A model generated the notes under the pieces. It worked only from the letters and a program-made list of their open reading frames with translations, was not told where the DNA came from and did no database searches. Below are positions 11,901-22,782 of a DNA stretch of 64,000 nt, piece after piece (within the stretch, counting starts at the first letter, position 1; every line of letters begins with the position of its first letter). The position numbers and the translations under genes were made by a program. Source of the stretch: Phyllostachys edulis (taxonomy: Eukaryota; Streptophyta; Magnoliopsida; Poales; Poaceae); NCBI GenBank assembly GCA_036346405.1, contig CM070548.1, positions 90,428,588-90,492,587 on the forward strand, in the 5' to 3' direction.

Positions 11901-12073
11901 CGCTTGATACAAAGCACATTGCCATCAGATATCATTACATTCGAGGTGTCAGTGCTCAAGGTGACATTAAAGTTAACAAGATAAGTAATTATGATAATCC
12001 AACTAATATGATGACAAAGCCAGTTCCTACGGCTAAGTTCAAGCTTTGCTCAGACTTAGTTGGTATCATTTAG
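11901..12073 (+). pseudogene. copia RNase H C-terminal remnant
   Basis: The frame reads DTKHIAIRYHYIRGVSAQGD and then KVNKISNYDNPTNMMTKPVP, the standard end of copia RNase H, before a stop just ahead of the right LTR. It follows directly on the protease lead-in, showing that most of pol has been deleted. Confidence 0.75.
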
Positions 12074-12434
12074 TAGTCTTATGGATGTTCGGCGTATAAG
12101 ATATTCATGTTAATATGTTTCGAAGATATCAGGTTTTGTTTTGGCTACAGGAGGAATTCGTCTCAAGATGGAGATTGTTGAATTTGAGTGTGATATGAAT
12201 TGAGTTTGAGTGTGATACAAATTTTGTTTTCTACTCCAGCTCATAGTTCTACTCTTACATGGAGTCTTTTATATACCACTATAAATATATCCATGTAGTC
12301 CATTAGGAAGAGTAAGAGTTTTATTGTAAACATCATCTTATATAGTGATATTGACCTCGTGTGCCCATGGTTTTTCTCGAAAGAGTTTTTCGTATAAAAT
12401 TTGTGTTTCTTGTTTCATATTTTTCTGTGTATTA

Positions 12435-12836
12435 TCTCTACTACTTAAAAATTGGAATTAGTGGTCGTCCGTCCTCCCCACCCTCCCACCCCTGTCTCTC
12501 TCTACTAACATGTGGGCCACGTTATCAGCTAACTATCTACTCGCATCGTGCACACCCTACCCCTCTCCCAGCATCACATGCGACGCCGTCTGCGCTTCCT
12601 CCTCCTTTGCGCCCTCGTCTCCACCCCCGCTCTTCTACTTTGCTCCGCACACGCCTTCGCCCCCTCCTCTGTCGCTGCTTCCATCAGCTGGATCTGGACG
12701 AGCCTTACTTCCTTCTCACCGCCCCTACTCTTCTGCTCCGCGCGTCTTGACGAATTGAGATATATTATATCTACTTTAATTGATAAAATGTTACATTCAT
12801 GAGATGTTTTGTAACAATGCACGGGCACTTAACTAG
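12435..12836 (+). mobile_element. Non-autonomous Helitron, 402 bp, inside the copia 3' LTR
   Basis: It starts TCTCTACTACTTAAAA, preceded by host A, and ends ...GCACGGGCACTTAACTAG, followed by host T. A hairpin (TGTTACA...TGTAACA) lies just upstream of the 3' end. Removing it leaves ATTA|TTTACAAC, which matches the same position in the left LTR (ATTATTTACAAC at 10229-10239), so the empty site is present in the window. The interior is pyrimidine-rich with no supported gene. Confidence 0.9.
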
Positions 12837-12845
12837 TTTACAACG

Positions 12846-12919
12846 TACACCTAGAGTAATTTACATAAGAGAAGACAGAGTGTACACCTAGAGTAATTTA
12901 CATAAGAGCAGACAGAGTG
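12846..12919 (+). repeat. Two-copy 37-bp tandem duplication at the copia flank
   Basis: Units at 12846-12882 and 12883-12919 both read TACACCTAGAGTAATTTACA and on to GACAGAGTG, with one A/C difference. The first unit begins with the copia target duplication TACAC. Confidence 0.85.
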
Positions 12920-13035
12920 GGACCTCCTCTGCTCGACGTCGGCGAGAAGCCGGAGAGGAGATAGAGGAGGGGTTCTGCCAGAGTTGTGGACAAAGAAGCA
13001 CGGGAGGGGAAGGGGAAGCCTAGTAGAGAACCAGA

Positions 13036-13345
13036 GAACTCTTGCTTAAGCGATACCGTAACAAATGCTGGTAGAGCTTGCACACCTCAACCTGACGGAA
13101 GAAAGCCTAAAAGTACGGCAAGAACATCACTGTGGATGTTGGTGCGATATGATGGAATGGCACTGCGGCCTAACCAGTACCGCTGTATGCGAACTCTTGC
13201 TTAAGCGACACTGTAACAAATGCTGGTTGAACTTGCACACCTCAACCTGACGGAAGAAAGCCTAAAAGTACAGCAAGAACGTCACTATAGATGTTGGTGT
13301 GATATGATGGAATGGCACTGCAGCCTAACCAGTACCGCTGTATGC
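13036..13345 (+). repeat. Two-copy 155-bp tandem duplication
   Basis: Units at 13036-13190 and 13191-13345 begin GAACTCTTGCTTAAGCGA and end CCGCTGTATGC. Differences are mostly C/T and G/A transitions. No coding function is apparent. Confidence 0.88.
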
Positions 13346-13562
13346 GATCGAACGCAGTTTTCTTGATTTAGCACATCGTGCTCCTCGTGCCGCCTAGGGC
13401 GCAGACGTCCTCGTCAAAAATTACGGGATTGGTCACCGGTTCGATATGAAACCCATGCATGCTCGTTGCAAGTTGCAGCAGAAATACTGAGCTTTCCCAG
13501 AGTTTCACCGTGCTATGCAATTTTCAGCATAAATTAATGTGAACGTTTAGGGCCAATGCATA

Positions 13563-14271
13563 CAGTGGTGGAGCCCATAAATAAGTATAGGGAGGTCAGA
13601 CAAATATGACGGTTTTTTTCATACAATACACTTGCTAGAAAATAGAGAGACCGGTTGTAATTGTATAAAAATATTTGCCGATTGTGCATGCATTACCAAG
13701 TTCAATATTTTTTATGTAAGAAATTATTTTGTCCGATACTTAATAAGATAGATCGGCGTTACCTACGAACTTGATTGAGGAAGTAATATGGTAGGAAGAA
13801 ATAGTTCTGGCAAAATCTTATTCAATGGAAATAAGAAGCTAAAACAACTAGAATCATTAGATAAAAATGGAACGAATCTGCAAAGCAATAGTACAAAAAT
13901 CAGCATGTGTTTGCAACTTGTGAGATCAAGATTTTTTTTATCTTTGCATCTGCATGCAACATATTGTGATATGTACTAGTAGTTCAATAGATGGAAGAAG
14001 AAGATATATAGGCTTATTAAAACTTAGAAGTGATCCAATTTTTTTACCGGTATATAGGATGAGATTTACAAAGTCTATCTCTCTCTACTATCGAACAAGG
14101 ATAGTGGGGTCTAATGTCAATAAATGTATAGATACAATATAGTACATGCTTATATTTGAAGGAGTTCAAATACATACCATTTTTTTGCATAGAAAACCAA
14201 GGATGGTAAATAAAGTTTTGGCGGGATGGGGGAGCCATGGCTCCCCTTGTCTCCCCCTCCCTCCGCCACTG
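13563..14271. mobile_element. Non-autonomous hAT element, 709 bp
   Basis: Termini are CAGTGGTGGAGCC at the left and its imperfect complement (CTCCGCCACTG) at the right. Both sides carry the exact 8-bp duplication AATGCATA (13555-13562 and 14272-14279). The interior is AT-rich and noncoding. CAGTGGCGGA-type ends are common on small grass hAT elements. Confidence 0.85.
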
Positions 14272-14279
14272 AATGCATA

Positions 14280-15977
14280 TCATTATGCATGGCTTTCTAC
14301 CAGGGCTGTACCTAATATTTTAAGGGTCCCGTGCTAAAAATTATCGTGAGGCAATGTATATGGGAAAAATGAACATCAATATTGTCGATGGTACTATTAA
14401 GGTAGCATGCTCAAATTTAAAACTATCGATGTGACCTCATCAGCATTATTATCAAAGTTAATTTCTAAAAAACATTGTTGAAAAACAGAACACCACCTAT
14501 ATACACAAATATAAGAAATAATTGCAATAATAAGTGGAATAGTATTAAAAAAAATTAAGAACAATGGCTAGGCGCAACCGCAATCGTGCACATATAGTTC
14601 CCAGTGGCCCCGCCGCAACACAAATGGTCCATTGCGGTGAATAAGTGATGGAACACCACAGCCTAGTGACAATGATGTACAAAGATCAAAAGTACAAGAC
14701 AACAACATAAGCTTGAGAGGGGAAAAATGTGTGCTTGAGGTCTTGAACTCAAGAAGAAACTCATAATAAGTGATACCAACATCAGAATGAAAATTCAGTT
14801 GTGAAGAATTAATTTTGCTTACTATAACTGAACACACTAGTAGCCGCGTTTGTGCAACAACAAAAGAAAATGAAGGGGAAAGAGAATCTTAAGAGAACAA
14901 CTTTTACTTAGTACCAGGATTAATCAATTAATAATAAAAGGTTAGCTGAAAATAGCCCCTTAATTAGTGGTTCCGTCGTGGGATTGATCATCCTCCGCAC
15001 CCTCACCGCCTGCTTTCGACGCAAGTACTGCCGATCCTCTGCACACCCTCAGACCCCAACGCAATTCCTCCATTGCAGCACTACTAGTGGTTCAAGAAAT
15101 GTTGCTGCATGTCACGTACTCAAAATGTTGACAACCATTTCTTCTTTTAAAAGCCATACACACCAGAGCTGCGTACCCGTACAAAATTCTGCTAGTTTAA
15201 GAAAATCCGCAAATGTACCATTCACCCTTAAGAAAATGTGACACCCATTCACGGCACACGTATCCACCCATCTGGTTATGGTACGTAGTACATACACGTA
15301 CGAAGAAGCTAGCTAAAATTCCTGCGTATTTGCGGCACAGCTCACGACTCACGGTGAGAGCGTGCTCTGTAGAATTGTTAAGAGTCCAAAGCAAAATCGC
15401 TCACATATTCACATCCTACCTGCTCTGACTCGGTGTAAGCAGGGGTCAATCGTGTGACATCATCGTACAACGAATCTTGCACAAAATACAAGTAGGCAGT
15501 GTCACTTCGCCCTTCACGATCTGACCAGCCACGCACTGGCATGCGTTGAGATGTGCCGTGTGACGCACGCACTGTGTAGCAATACGGACAGGTCTCGCAG
15601 TCAAGTGACAGCTTTCTTTTCTTGTCGTCGCCTGCTTCAGACCAGGAGAGGTCTCTGTTCTCTGCGCCCACCAAAGCGGAAAAAAGATCAAGCCAAAAGT
15701 GATAAGTTATCAATGGATCCAGGTCACTCCGTGTGTTCCTCCTGGCTCTTGTTGCTGTGATCCTATCAGCGTTATGCGGTTTTGTTGGAATTGGGTATTG
15801 CATTGCCCGTGGACCCTTCGCACTTTTGGTGTCCTCTGTTCCTGCCTAACCTTTGTTGCTCCGCCTGCTTGGAATTTGCAAGTTGCAAAGGAAAAGGGCA
15901 GAGGAAAAGATTGTGCGTGAAGTGGATCTGATGTAAACGACAGCATCGTGCGTGCACGGTTGAGCATCATGGACTAA
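14280..15977. other. No gene seen
   Basis: A CAGGGCTGTACC motif at about 14302, followed by a GGGTCCCGTGC stretch, looks like one end of another decayed hAT-like element, but no partner end was found. The remainder has only short overlapping frames without recognisable domains. Confidence 0.4.
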
Positions 15978-16594
15978 GAGCAATCCAACAGCGGGGAAAA
16001 GAGAGAGACCAAAGGGGATGAACTTGTTATTTCGAGCACATTACGGTTATGTTTGGATCATTATGCGTGCGTGAATGCTTTGGAACCCGACAACAAAAGT
16101 GCGAGGCGCAGAGAAAAGAAAGTGCGTGGTGGCGAAGCCACCAAACACCGGTATCAGTGTAACAAAGTTTTCAAGTTACCTAACTCAAATGATTTGAGTA
16201 ATTTGTTCCACCAAACACCGGTACCAGTGTAACAAAGTTTTCAAGTTACCTAACTCAAATGATTTGAGTAATTTGTTTCTTAGCTTGTTAGTACGAGGAA
16301 AGAATACTCAATCTAATAAAAATAAATGTATTTTCCAATAAATTGTTTCTTGAGCTTATATCTAAGAATTTAATTCTATGTCACAGATGATATGACCCAC
16401 AAAACAAGTTTTTAGTAACAAACAAGTCTCCAACAAGTATTTTGATGTTTCTTGTGTCTTGGTATCAACAACTTGCTTGTTTCTTCAGCTAGTAATAAGC
16501 TCACATTCTCTCCTCACCATCTTTCCGTCATATCACATAAACGCTGATGTGTTCATCCCTTAGTAACAAATAACATGGACTATTGTATATGCTC
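15978..16594. mobile_element. Tourist-like (PIF/Harbinger) MITE, 617 bp
   Basis: The left end GAGCAATCCAACAG and the right end CTATTGTATATGCTC are imperfect inverted repeats, each flanked by TAA (15975-15977 and 16595-16597). A TAA target and GAGCA termini fit the Tourist group. The element contains a 70-bp tandem duplication, which partly explains its large size. Confidence 0.7.
16139..16278 (+). repeat. Two-copy 70-bp tandem duplication
   Basis: CCACCAAACACCGGTA(T/C)CAG begins each unit (16139 and 16209) and both end AATGATTTGAGTAATTTGTT. Near identity of the copies indicates a recent event inside the Tourist-like MITE. Confidence 0.85.
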
Positions 16595-16673
16595 TAAGAG
16601 ATATTTTAGGTGAGATTTGTTGTAAACTGTTGACTGTAATCCTTAATGTTTTTCTTAAAAGTGAAATCATCAA

Positions 16674-17041
16674 GATTTTTTTTATTAATTAATCATTTTT
16701 AAAATTGTATTTTAAAGTTAATCCGGCGTACTTTATTTCCAATTCTGATCCTTTTGGTCACGCCACCACCCGTGGCGTGACAAAACAACGTTATCACGTC
16801 AGCCAGTATCTGGAGCAAGCTCTTGTCATGTCACCATCCGTGGCGTGACAATGTTGTTTGGTCACGTTATAACCAGTGACGTGATCAAAAATGCTATTTA
16901 GCGGACTTATGCTATGGCGTGACAGCGTTGTTTTGTCACGTTATAGATAGTGGCGTAACTAAAAGGGTTAGAATTGGAAATAAATTGTCCTAGGAGCTAA
17001 CTTTAAAATAAAATTTAAAAAAGAGTTAATTAAAAAAAATC
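16674..17041. mobile_element. Mutator-like MITE, copy 2
   Basis: A 368-bp foldback element starting GATTTTTTTTATTAATTAAT and ending with the complement, flanked by the 9-bp duplication AATCATCAA (16665-16673 and 17042-17050). The interior shares the repeated GTCACGCCA / TGGCGTGAC units and overall layout of the copy at 5182-5552. It ends about 620 bp upstream of the hydrolase start codon. Confidence 0.88.
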
Positions 17042-17339
17042 AATCATCAAGCACCAGTAGTTCTGTACCATCACAGCTGTGGCCGATAAGATTGCAGCTG
17101 TGAGCTGTTACAGTGACTGACACCCCATTTCTCGCGAAGCACCCGGCCATTGTACTGCGAGCTGTTGGCCACTTTTGCTGGAACTTTGAATGTGCCATGG
17201 GATCTCGAGATTGATGTTGGTAGCCGTGTAGGTAGCCTTGCCACGACATGAGAGGCCTACATGGGCAGAACTAGGGTCCGCAGATCAATGAACCAAATGA
17301 CCTAACAGCTCACGACTCTCGACAAGAAATTATCCGACC

Positions 17340-17480
17340 TTCTTAAGCCCACCAAAAATGGCCCATGTAATGTGTGGGCCTGCAAGAGAATCAGCCCATT
17401 TGAGTCTTCTGAACGGACCCGAACCCAACCATCCATCAACTGGCCCATGAGAGACCAACCAATCGAGTTGATTGGGCTAT
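17340..17480 (+). promoter_or_regulatory. GGCCCA-rich promoter of the hydrolase gene
   Basis: TGGCCCAT (17359), TGGGCC (17375), GCCCATT (17394), TGGCCCAT (17441) and TTGGGC (17472) cluster about 180 to 300 bases before the ATG. GGCCCA/TGGGCC motifs are the site II elements bound by TCP factors in promoters of plant housekeeping and growth genes. Function here is inferred from sequence only. Confidence 0.45.
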
Positions 17481-17659
17481 TGGAATTGGAAAAGGACCAC
17501 TTGTCAGGGGCTCACGGCCTATGTATCAATTACTACCGCAACCACCCGAACCAACACCAGCCGGAGTTAAGGAAGAAAAGCCCTCGAGACCAAACCGGAC
17601 CAGGCAGATCAAATCGAGACAAGGAAGAAGCAGCAGCGAGCTAGAGTGGACTGGCCGGG

Positions 17660-19272
17660 ATGGAGTGGACGACGGTGGAGACGGGGGACGGGGCGAAGCT
17701 GAGCGTGCGGCTGTTCAAGCCGGCGGCGGGGGAGGAGGCGGCGGAGGACGTGGCGGTGGTGCTGGTGCACCCCTACACCATCCTGGGAGGCGTGCAGGGC
17801 CTGCTGCGCGGCATCGCCGAGGGCCTCGCGCGGCGCGGACACCGCGCCATCACCTTCGACATGCGCGGCGCCGGGCGGTCCACCGGCCGCGCCTCGCTCA
17901 CCGGCTCAACCGAGGTCGGGGACGTCGCCGCCGTCTGCCGCTGGGTCGCCGAAAACCTCAAGCCGCGCGCCATCCTCCTCGTCGGCTCCTCCGCTGGTAG
18001 GTTAACTCCGCCGATTCCACCCTAAGACGACACACATATTTCATTCTCGCTCTCCAAACATGTTCAGTTTGCCTCGAGGCGAGATTCAGTGAAGCCGCAC
18101 ATGTGGAGGCCGCTGTGGTAATCAAATTGACTTAACAGTGAACTCTTCTGGAACTGTATTTGATCAAATGGAGTATGCAATTGAAAATTAACCATCATCT
18201 GGACCTGCAAGCAAATAGGAATAGGTGGTGTGTTGCATCAGGATTGAAAGCTCAGACTTTTGGCCTCATGGAATTTGGCTTCGAATATAACATGTTCTTA
18301 TCATTTCGGTGTCTCTCAAGTCCAAATATCGAAGTAGCGGCTTGGTATTACTCGTTGATTTGTGCTTGGGGCTTTTGGATAGGTGCTAAGGAGTAAGGAA
18401 CCCATAAGAGATTATGAGGTTTCAATGGCGAATTTTCCCTTTTGTTTGGGTAGCCCCAGCCTTCTCAGAAGTGAACTTTCTTGTTAGGTTACTACCACTA
18501 TTTTTCAGCAAATCCTCACTGTAGGCAATATAAGGTAACCTGGATATTTTATCAACCTATGTACACAAGTACACTTATTGCCTCCAGATGTGCTATACCT
18601 ATTTTTGGCCATTCTTATCTGGCCTAAATATTAGTTGTGACTTGTGAGTAATGAGATGTGCTTTACATCTTGCTATTCAAACCTACTCAACCGACCTCTA
18701 CCCAGTGCAGCTTCCTGAACTCCTTAACAGGACTGACATTTAAGGGTCTTAAGATTTACTTATGTCAACACTGTGCACAGTAGTTGCAACTGAATACAGG
18801 TAGAAGTACTTGTGTTGTTGCGCAAAACAAAATCTTGGATCAGGACGGCAATGGAATCATTCTGCAAACAAGTTATCTTCGGTCATTCATGCAGCTATTT
18901 AATCATGTTTGGTCATGCATCTCACTCTAATTTCCTGATACAGGGGCACCGATTGCGGGATCTGCAGTTGATAAGGTTGACCAGGTGGTTGGTTATGTTA
19001 GCATCGGGTACCCATTTGGTCTAATGGCCTCGATCCTATTCGGCAGGCATCATGATGCTATCCTCAAGTCTGAGAAACCAAAGTTATTCATCATGGGAAC
19101 TAAAGACGGCTTTACAAGCGTGAAGCAGCTGCAAAACAAGCTCAAGTCTGCATCTGGACGGGTTGATACGCACTTGATTGAAGGTGCCGGACACTTCCAA
19201 ATGGAAGGTCCTGCTTTTGATGCCCAGATGGTAGATCTTATTGTTAATTTTATCGAATCTTTGCCCAAATAG
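17660..19272 (+). CDS. Alpha/beta-hydrolase superfamily protein (two exons, 221 aa)
   Basis: Exon 1 is 17660-17996 and exon 2 is 18944-19272; the 947-bp intron is GT-AG (CTG|GTAGGT ... ACAG|GGGCACC) and splits a glycine codon. The protein opens MEWTTVETGDGAKLSVRLFK. It has an oxyanion-type HPYT segment (37-40), DMRGAGRS (67-74), and the nucleophile elbow GSSAG (109-113, Ser111), which the intron interrupts. The probable acid is Asp167 in GTKDGFTS and the probable base is His196 in EGAGHFQMEG. All three triad residues are thus present in order. No signal peptide or membrane segment is seen, suggesting a soluble esterase/lipase-like enzyme; the substrate is unknown. The first exon is strongly GC-rich, as in many grass genes. 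At 221 residues it is short, lacking a large cap domain. Confidence 0.9.
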
Positions 19273-20683
19273 CATGAATTGTAACTGTGTGTGTGTGAAG
19301 TGTGCAAAGATTGTTGTGATGAACAAAACATGCTATTTGTTCATGCTATTTGAATAGTGCCTTCATGGTGTGTGTTTTATCATGTTGTATGTGTACACTG
19401 GGTGTTGTGTTCTAAATTCTTATCCAATCTTGATTTCTTTTTGAAGCCTAGTATAATCTGAGTTTTAGATGCAGCTACGCAGGCTGTACAGAAAATCTTA
19501 TATCCATCATGACACAGTCATCAAGCTTCTATTTGCACTCCTATAATGTCATCGACTTAAGATGCTGGTTCCGTCATGCTTCTACTTGTGAGTGGTCACT
19601 ATCCTTACCAGTCCAAAATTTGTACTGACATTATGATAATGGAACCCATCATGTTACATGTTTCAGGTATGGTTTTTTGTCTCTCTCAGTCTAAAATTGT
19701 TTTTTAAACGATAACTGTAAATACTGTTGATCTCATATTTTGTTTTTTGTTGTCAGGCCGGTGGCAAGTGGCCTTCATGATGATGGATGGAGACTAGAAA
19801 CTTGAAATGAACAGCGCTGTTGATCCAAAGTATATCCTTCAGAACCATCTCGGCTGGACGGCGATAGATTTAGCTCAAAAGATTTGGTTCTGAGGAATTT
19901 CATCATCTATGAGAACCTGTATGATGAGCAAACCGGAGATGCTGAAGCATGCAGTGTTACTACCCTTCCTGCCGTTCTTGAGCCAAAATACCAGCTAACT
20001 GCTAAGCATGCAACGTGTTGGATTTGAGTTGAATTACGAGACGGCAAACTCGGCTTGCATAGATGTGATTATCCTGTAATTTGGTATTTTGGTCTGTACC
20101 TAGAGCATTCGAAGCTTTTGTGAGTGAATCTGCGGTGCCATCAAGGCTGTGGTCCTAATTTGCCTCGCTTTGTTTGCAAGATCTACATCTCAGACAGTGT
20201 AAATTGTACCCAGCTGATGTGATACTGATGAATTCACATGCAGAGGCAGAGATAGTGATGAAACACCCAGGCTTTCCTTGTTCATCTCATGCATCCTGGA
20301 GCAGGATTGTATGTTTGTTCGATGACAAAAGATGATGTCCAACTGCAGATGCCAAATACCATTTTCTCCAAAGCATATATGAAAAATAAAACTCTGCAGA
20401 TAGTAGCAGGAGAAATCTTGGTAAATTTCGTGACAATCACATCTTTTATTGTACTAAAATAGTGTAGAATGTACAAGCGTTCATGAATCAAGTTTGTTCA
20501 ACTAACAGTTGTCAAAACAAACATGCCCAATTCACAAGTTAATGGTGAGAATTGAAGGACAATAACCCAGTAAGGTCCTGACATCAAGAGCAGCAAGTAC
20601 ATTTGCTGTGATGCTTCAAAACGCATCTCAAGATATACAGTATAGAGATACGGTACTGCCGTTGCACTAGCCATTATCACAGC
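19273..20683. other. 3' flank of the hydrolase gene, no separate gene
   Basis: The first few hundred bases are probably 3' UTR. A possible small intron (TTTCAG|GTATGG near 19666, TTGTCAG|GCC near 19756) could belong to an alternative 3' UTR. A short frame around 19800 (VDPKYILQNHLGWTAIDLAQ) looks protein-like but stops soon and is not recognised. Confidence 0.4.
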
Positions 20684-20686
20684 AGC

Positions 20687-21127
20687 TTTTGGCCGTATTG
20701 GCGTGTTTTTCAGATGAATTAACGAAAATAGCATTCGTCGTATGGTATTTGTAGAAATAGAACCTTGTCTGCACGGCCACAGTGTGATTTTCCCAATGAA
20801 CCAACACGTAGCCAAAACCGTACGGTCACCGTGCATTTCTCCCAAAACCGCACGGTCATCGTGCATTTCTCCATAAAACAACACGGCCACCGTACGGTGT
20901 TGTCCTTCACCATCGTCCGGCGGTTTTTTTTTTGCCGAATTGGCCGACTTATTCATTTGAGATTTTGCTGATCAATGTACAGATACAGACTAAAAATACA
21001 CATGGAAATAATCTGAGTGAATCCTCAAAATTGTGTACAGATCGTTTACTAATTTGTTGAACATGATGACCATGGCATTTGTTTGACTACCATGCAATGA
21101 ATATACTGGTAGTTGTCCTTCGGACCA
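20687..21127 (+). repeat. Left terminal inverted repeat of the 3.1-kb element
   Basis: Pairs with 23372-23810 over roughly 440 bases with scattered mismatches and small gaps. Both arms contain the same CATTTCTCC repeat array, the CGGCCAATTCGGC-type segment and a TTTGTTTGACTACCATGCAA inner segment. Confidence 0.85.
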
Positions 21128-21372
21128 AATAAGACCTGCGACATCTCAGAAGCGAGATGCACGAGCATTATGACTGTGTATTTGTAAGCAGTAGTACCTA
21201 CTAATTTGTTGAACATGATGATTGTGCTCTCTCATCCTCGCAGCAGATGCGGAGCGCCACGCCAACGTTCAATCACTCGCGTCATACGTCTTTTACCGAC
21301 CTGCATGCTGCGCTCGATTCCCTTCCGTCATTACTGGCGTGTCGTTAGCGCACGATTTCCACTCGCTCTCGC

Positions 21373-21505
21373 TATAAATTCCGAGCTGCGTGCACTCTTC
21401 ACTCGCACTCTCGCAGTCTTCGCTCGCACTCGTCGCTCACTTTGTCGCTTTCTTAGCAGACGATTAAAGATTGTTTAGTGCCATCATTAGCGGTCATATT
21501 AACAG
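21373..21505 (+). promoter_or_regulatory. TATA box and untranslated first exon of the element's gene
   Basis: CTATAAAT lies at about 21373, followed by a C-rich segment with repeated CTCGCACTC, typical of plant 5' UTRs. A splice donor follows at AACAG|GTAAAT (exon end 21505). The matching acceptor is TTTGTAG at 22069, directly before the ATG, implying a 564-base 5'-UTR intron. Confidence 0.55.
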
Positions 21506-22069
21506 GTAAATTTTCTCTCTTATGAATTGTCTTTCTTAAATGTGTAGGTAATTAGTTGTAGTTATTTAGGCGTAATAAATTTAGTCCTTATCGTTGAGGC
21601 CTTATTAAATTTTTGTTATTTAGTTAGTTGCTATAAAATAGGTCATAACGAATTAGTCGTTGTTATATTAATCCTACGTATTTATTCGTGGCCTAGTTAA
21701 TTAGTTACGATTTATGCAGACGTAATTAGTTAGTGTCAGTTAGTTAAGTAGTTGTATTAATTAGTAGTTGAGTAGTTTTAGTTACATTAGCGCAAAATAA
21801 GTGGTCAAATTTACGTTACTGTAATAAATTTGATGGCACATAATGACTTACAGTTAATTAGTTACATTAATCGTAATTAATTGAGTGTGAATTACTTAGA
21901 TGTGAAGACTTACTCGTACGGGCCTTAAGGATTGATATTTTCTAAAAATTAATTTATGAACTAATGAGTTTCTTTGCTACTTTCTTTTCTATCTTAGTAT
22001 CTTTTTCTTGCCTTTACCTTCATTATTTAAATTGGATACTGATCTTTTCTTAATTTCAAAATTTTGTAG

Positions 22070-22782
22070 ATGCATTTCATGAACACCTGTGCCGAGGAGG
22101 AGGGAGGTTTCTGTATAGAGTTGTGGTGCATACTTCAGGGTTTGGGCTACGTCCACCGACCGGAGTATCATGGCTTCACTATCAACAAGTACGCTAAGGA
22201 AATGTGGCGCGTCAAGGTCACCATCTACTCGAAGAGCCATCTACGAGGAGACAGACCCTATTGCTTCACGGTAGAGAGGGAGATAGACAAGCTCGAGATG
22301 CAGGATGCTGCCAAGGAGGCCATCATTTGTCTGGTGTTCCACTACCTCAGTGCACTAGGATGTACCACCTTCCGCTACTTTCCCTACCGCGAGAATGGGG
22401 AGGTCTTTAGCAGGTTTAGATCCACTAAGGGGGAGCAGGACACCACCATCACCCACATGGCATCCTTGATCAAGGCGCAGGACGAGGCCTATGTGTTCAT
22501 GGGCAATTAGATGGAGCGATGTACGAGAGACTGGATGCTGCAGAGAGCGAGAGAGAGCTCGCCCAACTGAAGATAGCTCAGCATCAACCTCCACCAGATC
22601 AGTATGATTTACCTTATCGTAGAGCGACTCCAGACCTGCAGCCAGCCAGACGCTTTACAGGCATACCCCATAGGATGGCCACACGCAAGAAGGTGTGTCA
22701 CCCAGAGACTGTTGGTCCTTCAGTTCAGGAGATCCGCGGTCTGATTGCAGCTGCCAGAGGAGAGAGTTCTTTAGACTCTTGA
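22070..22782 (+). pseudogene. dsRBD-like ORF carried by the long-TIR element, frameshifted
   Basis: The ATG follows a splice acceptor at 22069. The first frame gives 146 codons (22070-22510), and a second (22519-22782) continues with DAAESERELAQLKIAQHQ after a one-base shift, so the gene is broken near 22508. Residues about 25 to 95 read GYVHRPEYHGF, then WRVKVTIYSKSH, YCFTVE and QDAAKEAIICLVFHYL. This order (Pro-Tyr strand, Trp-x-Val-x-Val strand, aromatic strand, Ala-Ala-x-x-Ala helix) resembles a double-stranded-RNA-binding fold. ORFs of this general look are, as I recall, frequent in grass genomes as uncharacterised transposon-linked proteins. The dsRBD comparison is my inference. The C-terminal part is polar with a short coiled coil. 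Confidence 0.5.

Larger units (their letters stand above)
10024..12845 (+). mobile_element. Internally deleted Ty1/copia retrotransposon
   Basis: The left LTR is 10024-10240 and the right LTR starts at 12176 and ends at 12845, interrupted by a Helitron. The 5-bp duplication TACAC flanks the whole element (10019-10023 and 12846-12850). A primer-binding site resembling initiator-Met tRNA (TGGTATTAGAGC) starts at 10243, and a purine tract (CAAGATGGAGAT) precedes the right LTR. The interior holds gag, the very start of protease, then directly the last part of RNase H; integrase and reverse transcriptase are missing. It is therefore non-autonomous. A 250-bp hAT MITE sits in gag. Confidence 0.88.

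Noticed and set aside
17521..18000. 159-codon Gly/Arg-rich frame overlapping the hydrolase first exon
   Set aside because: Shadow frame of a GC-rich exon; the hydrolase frame has the catalytic motifs and a proper intron.
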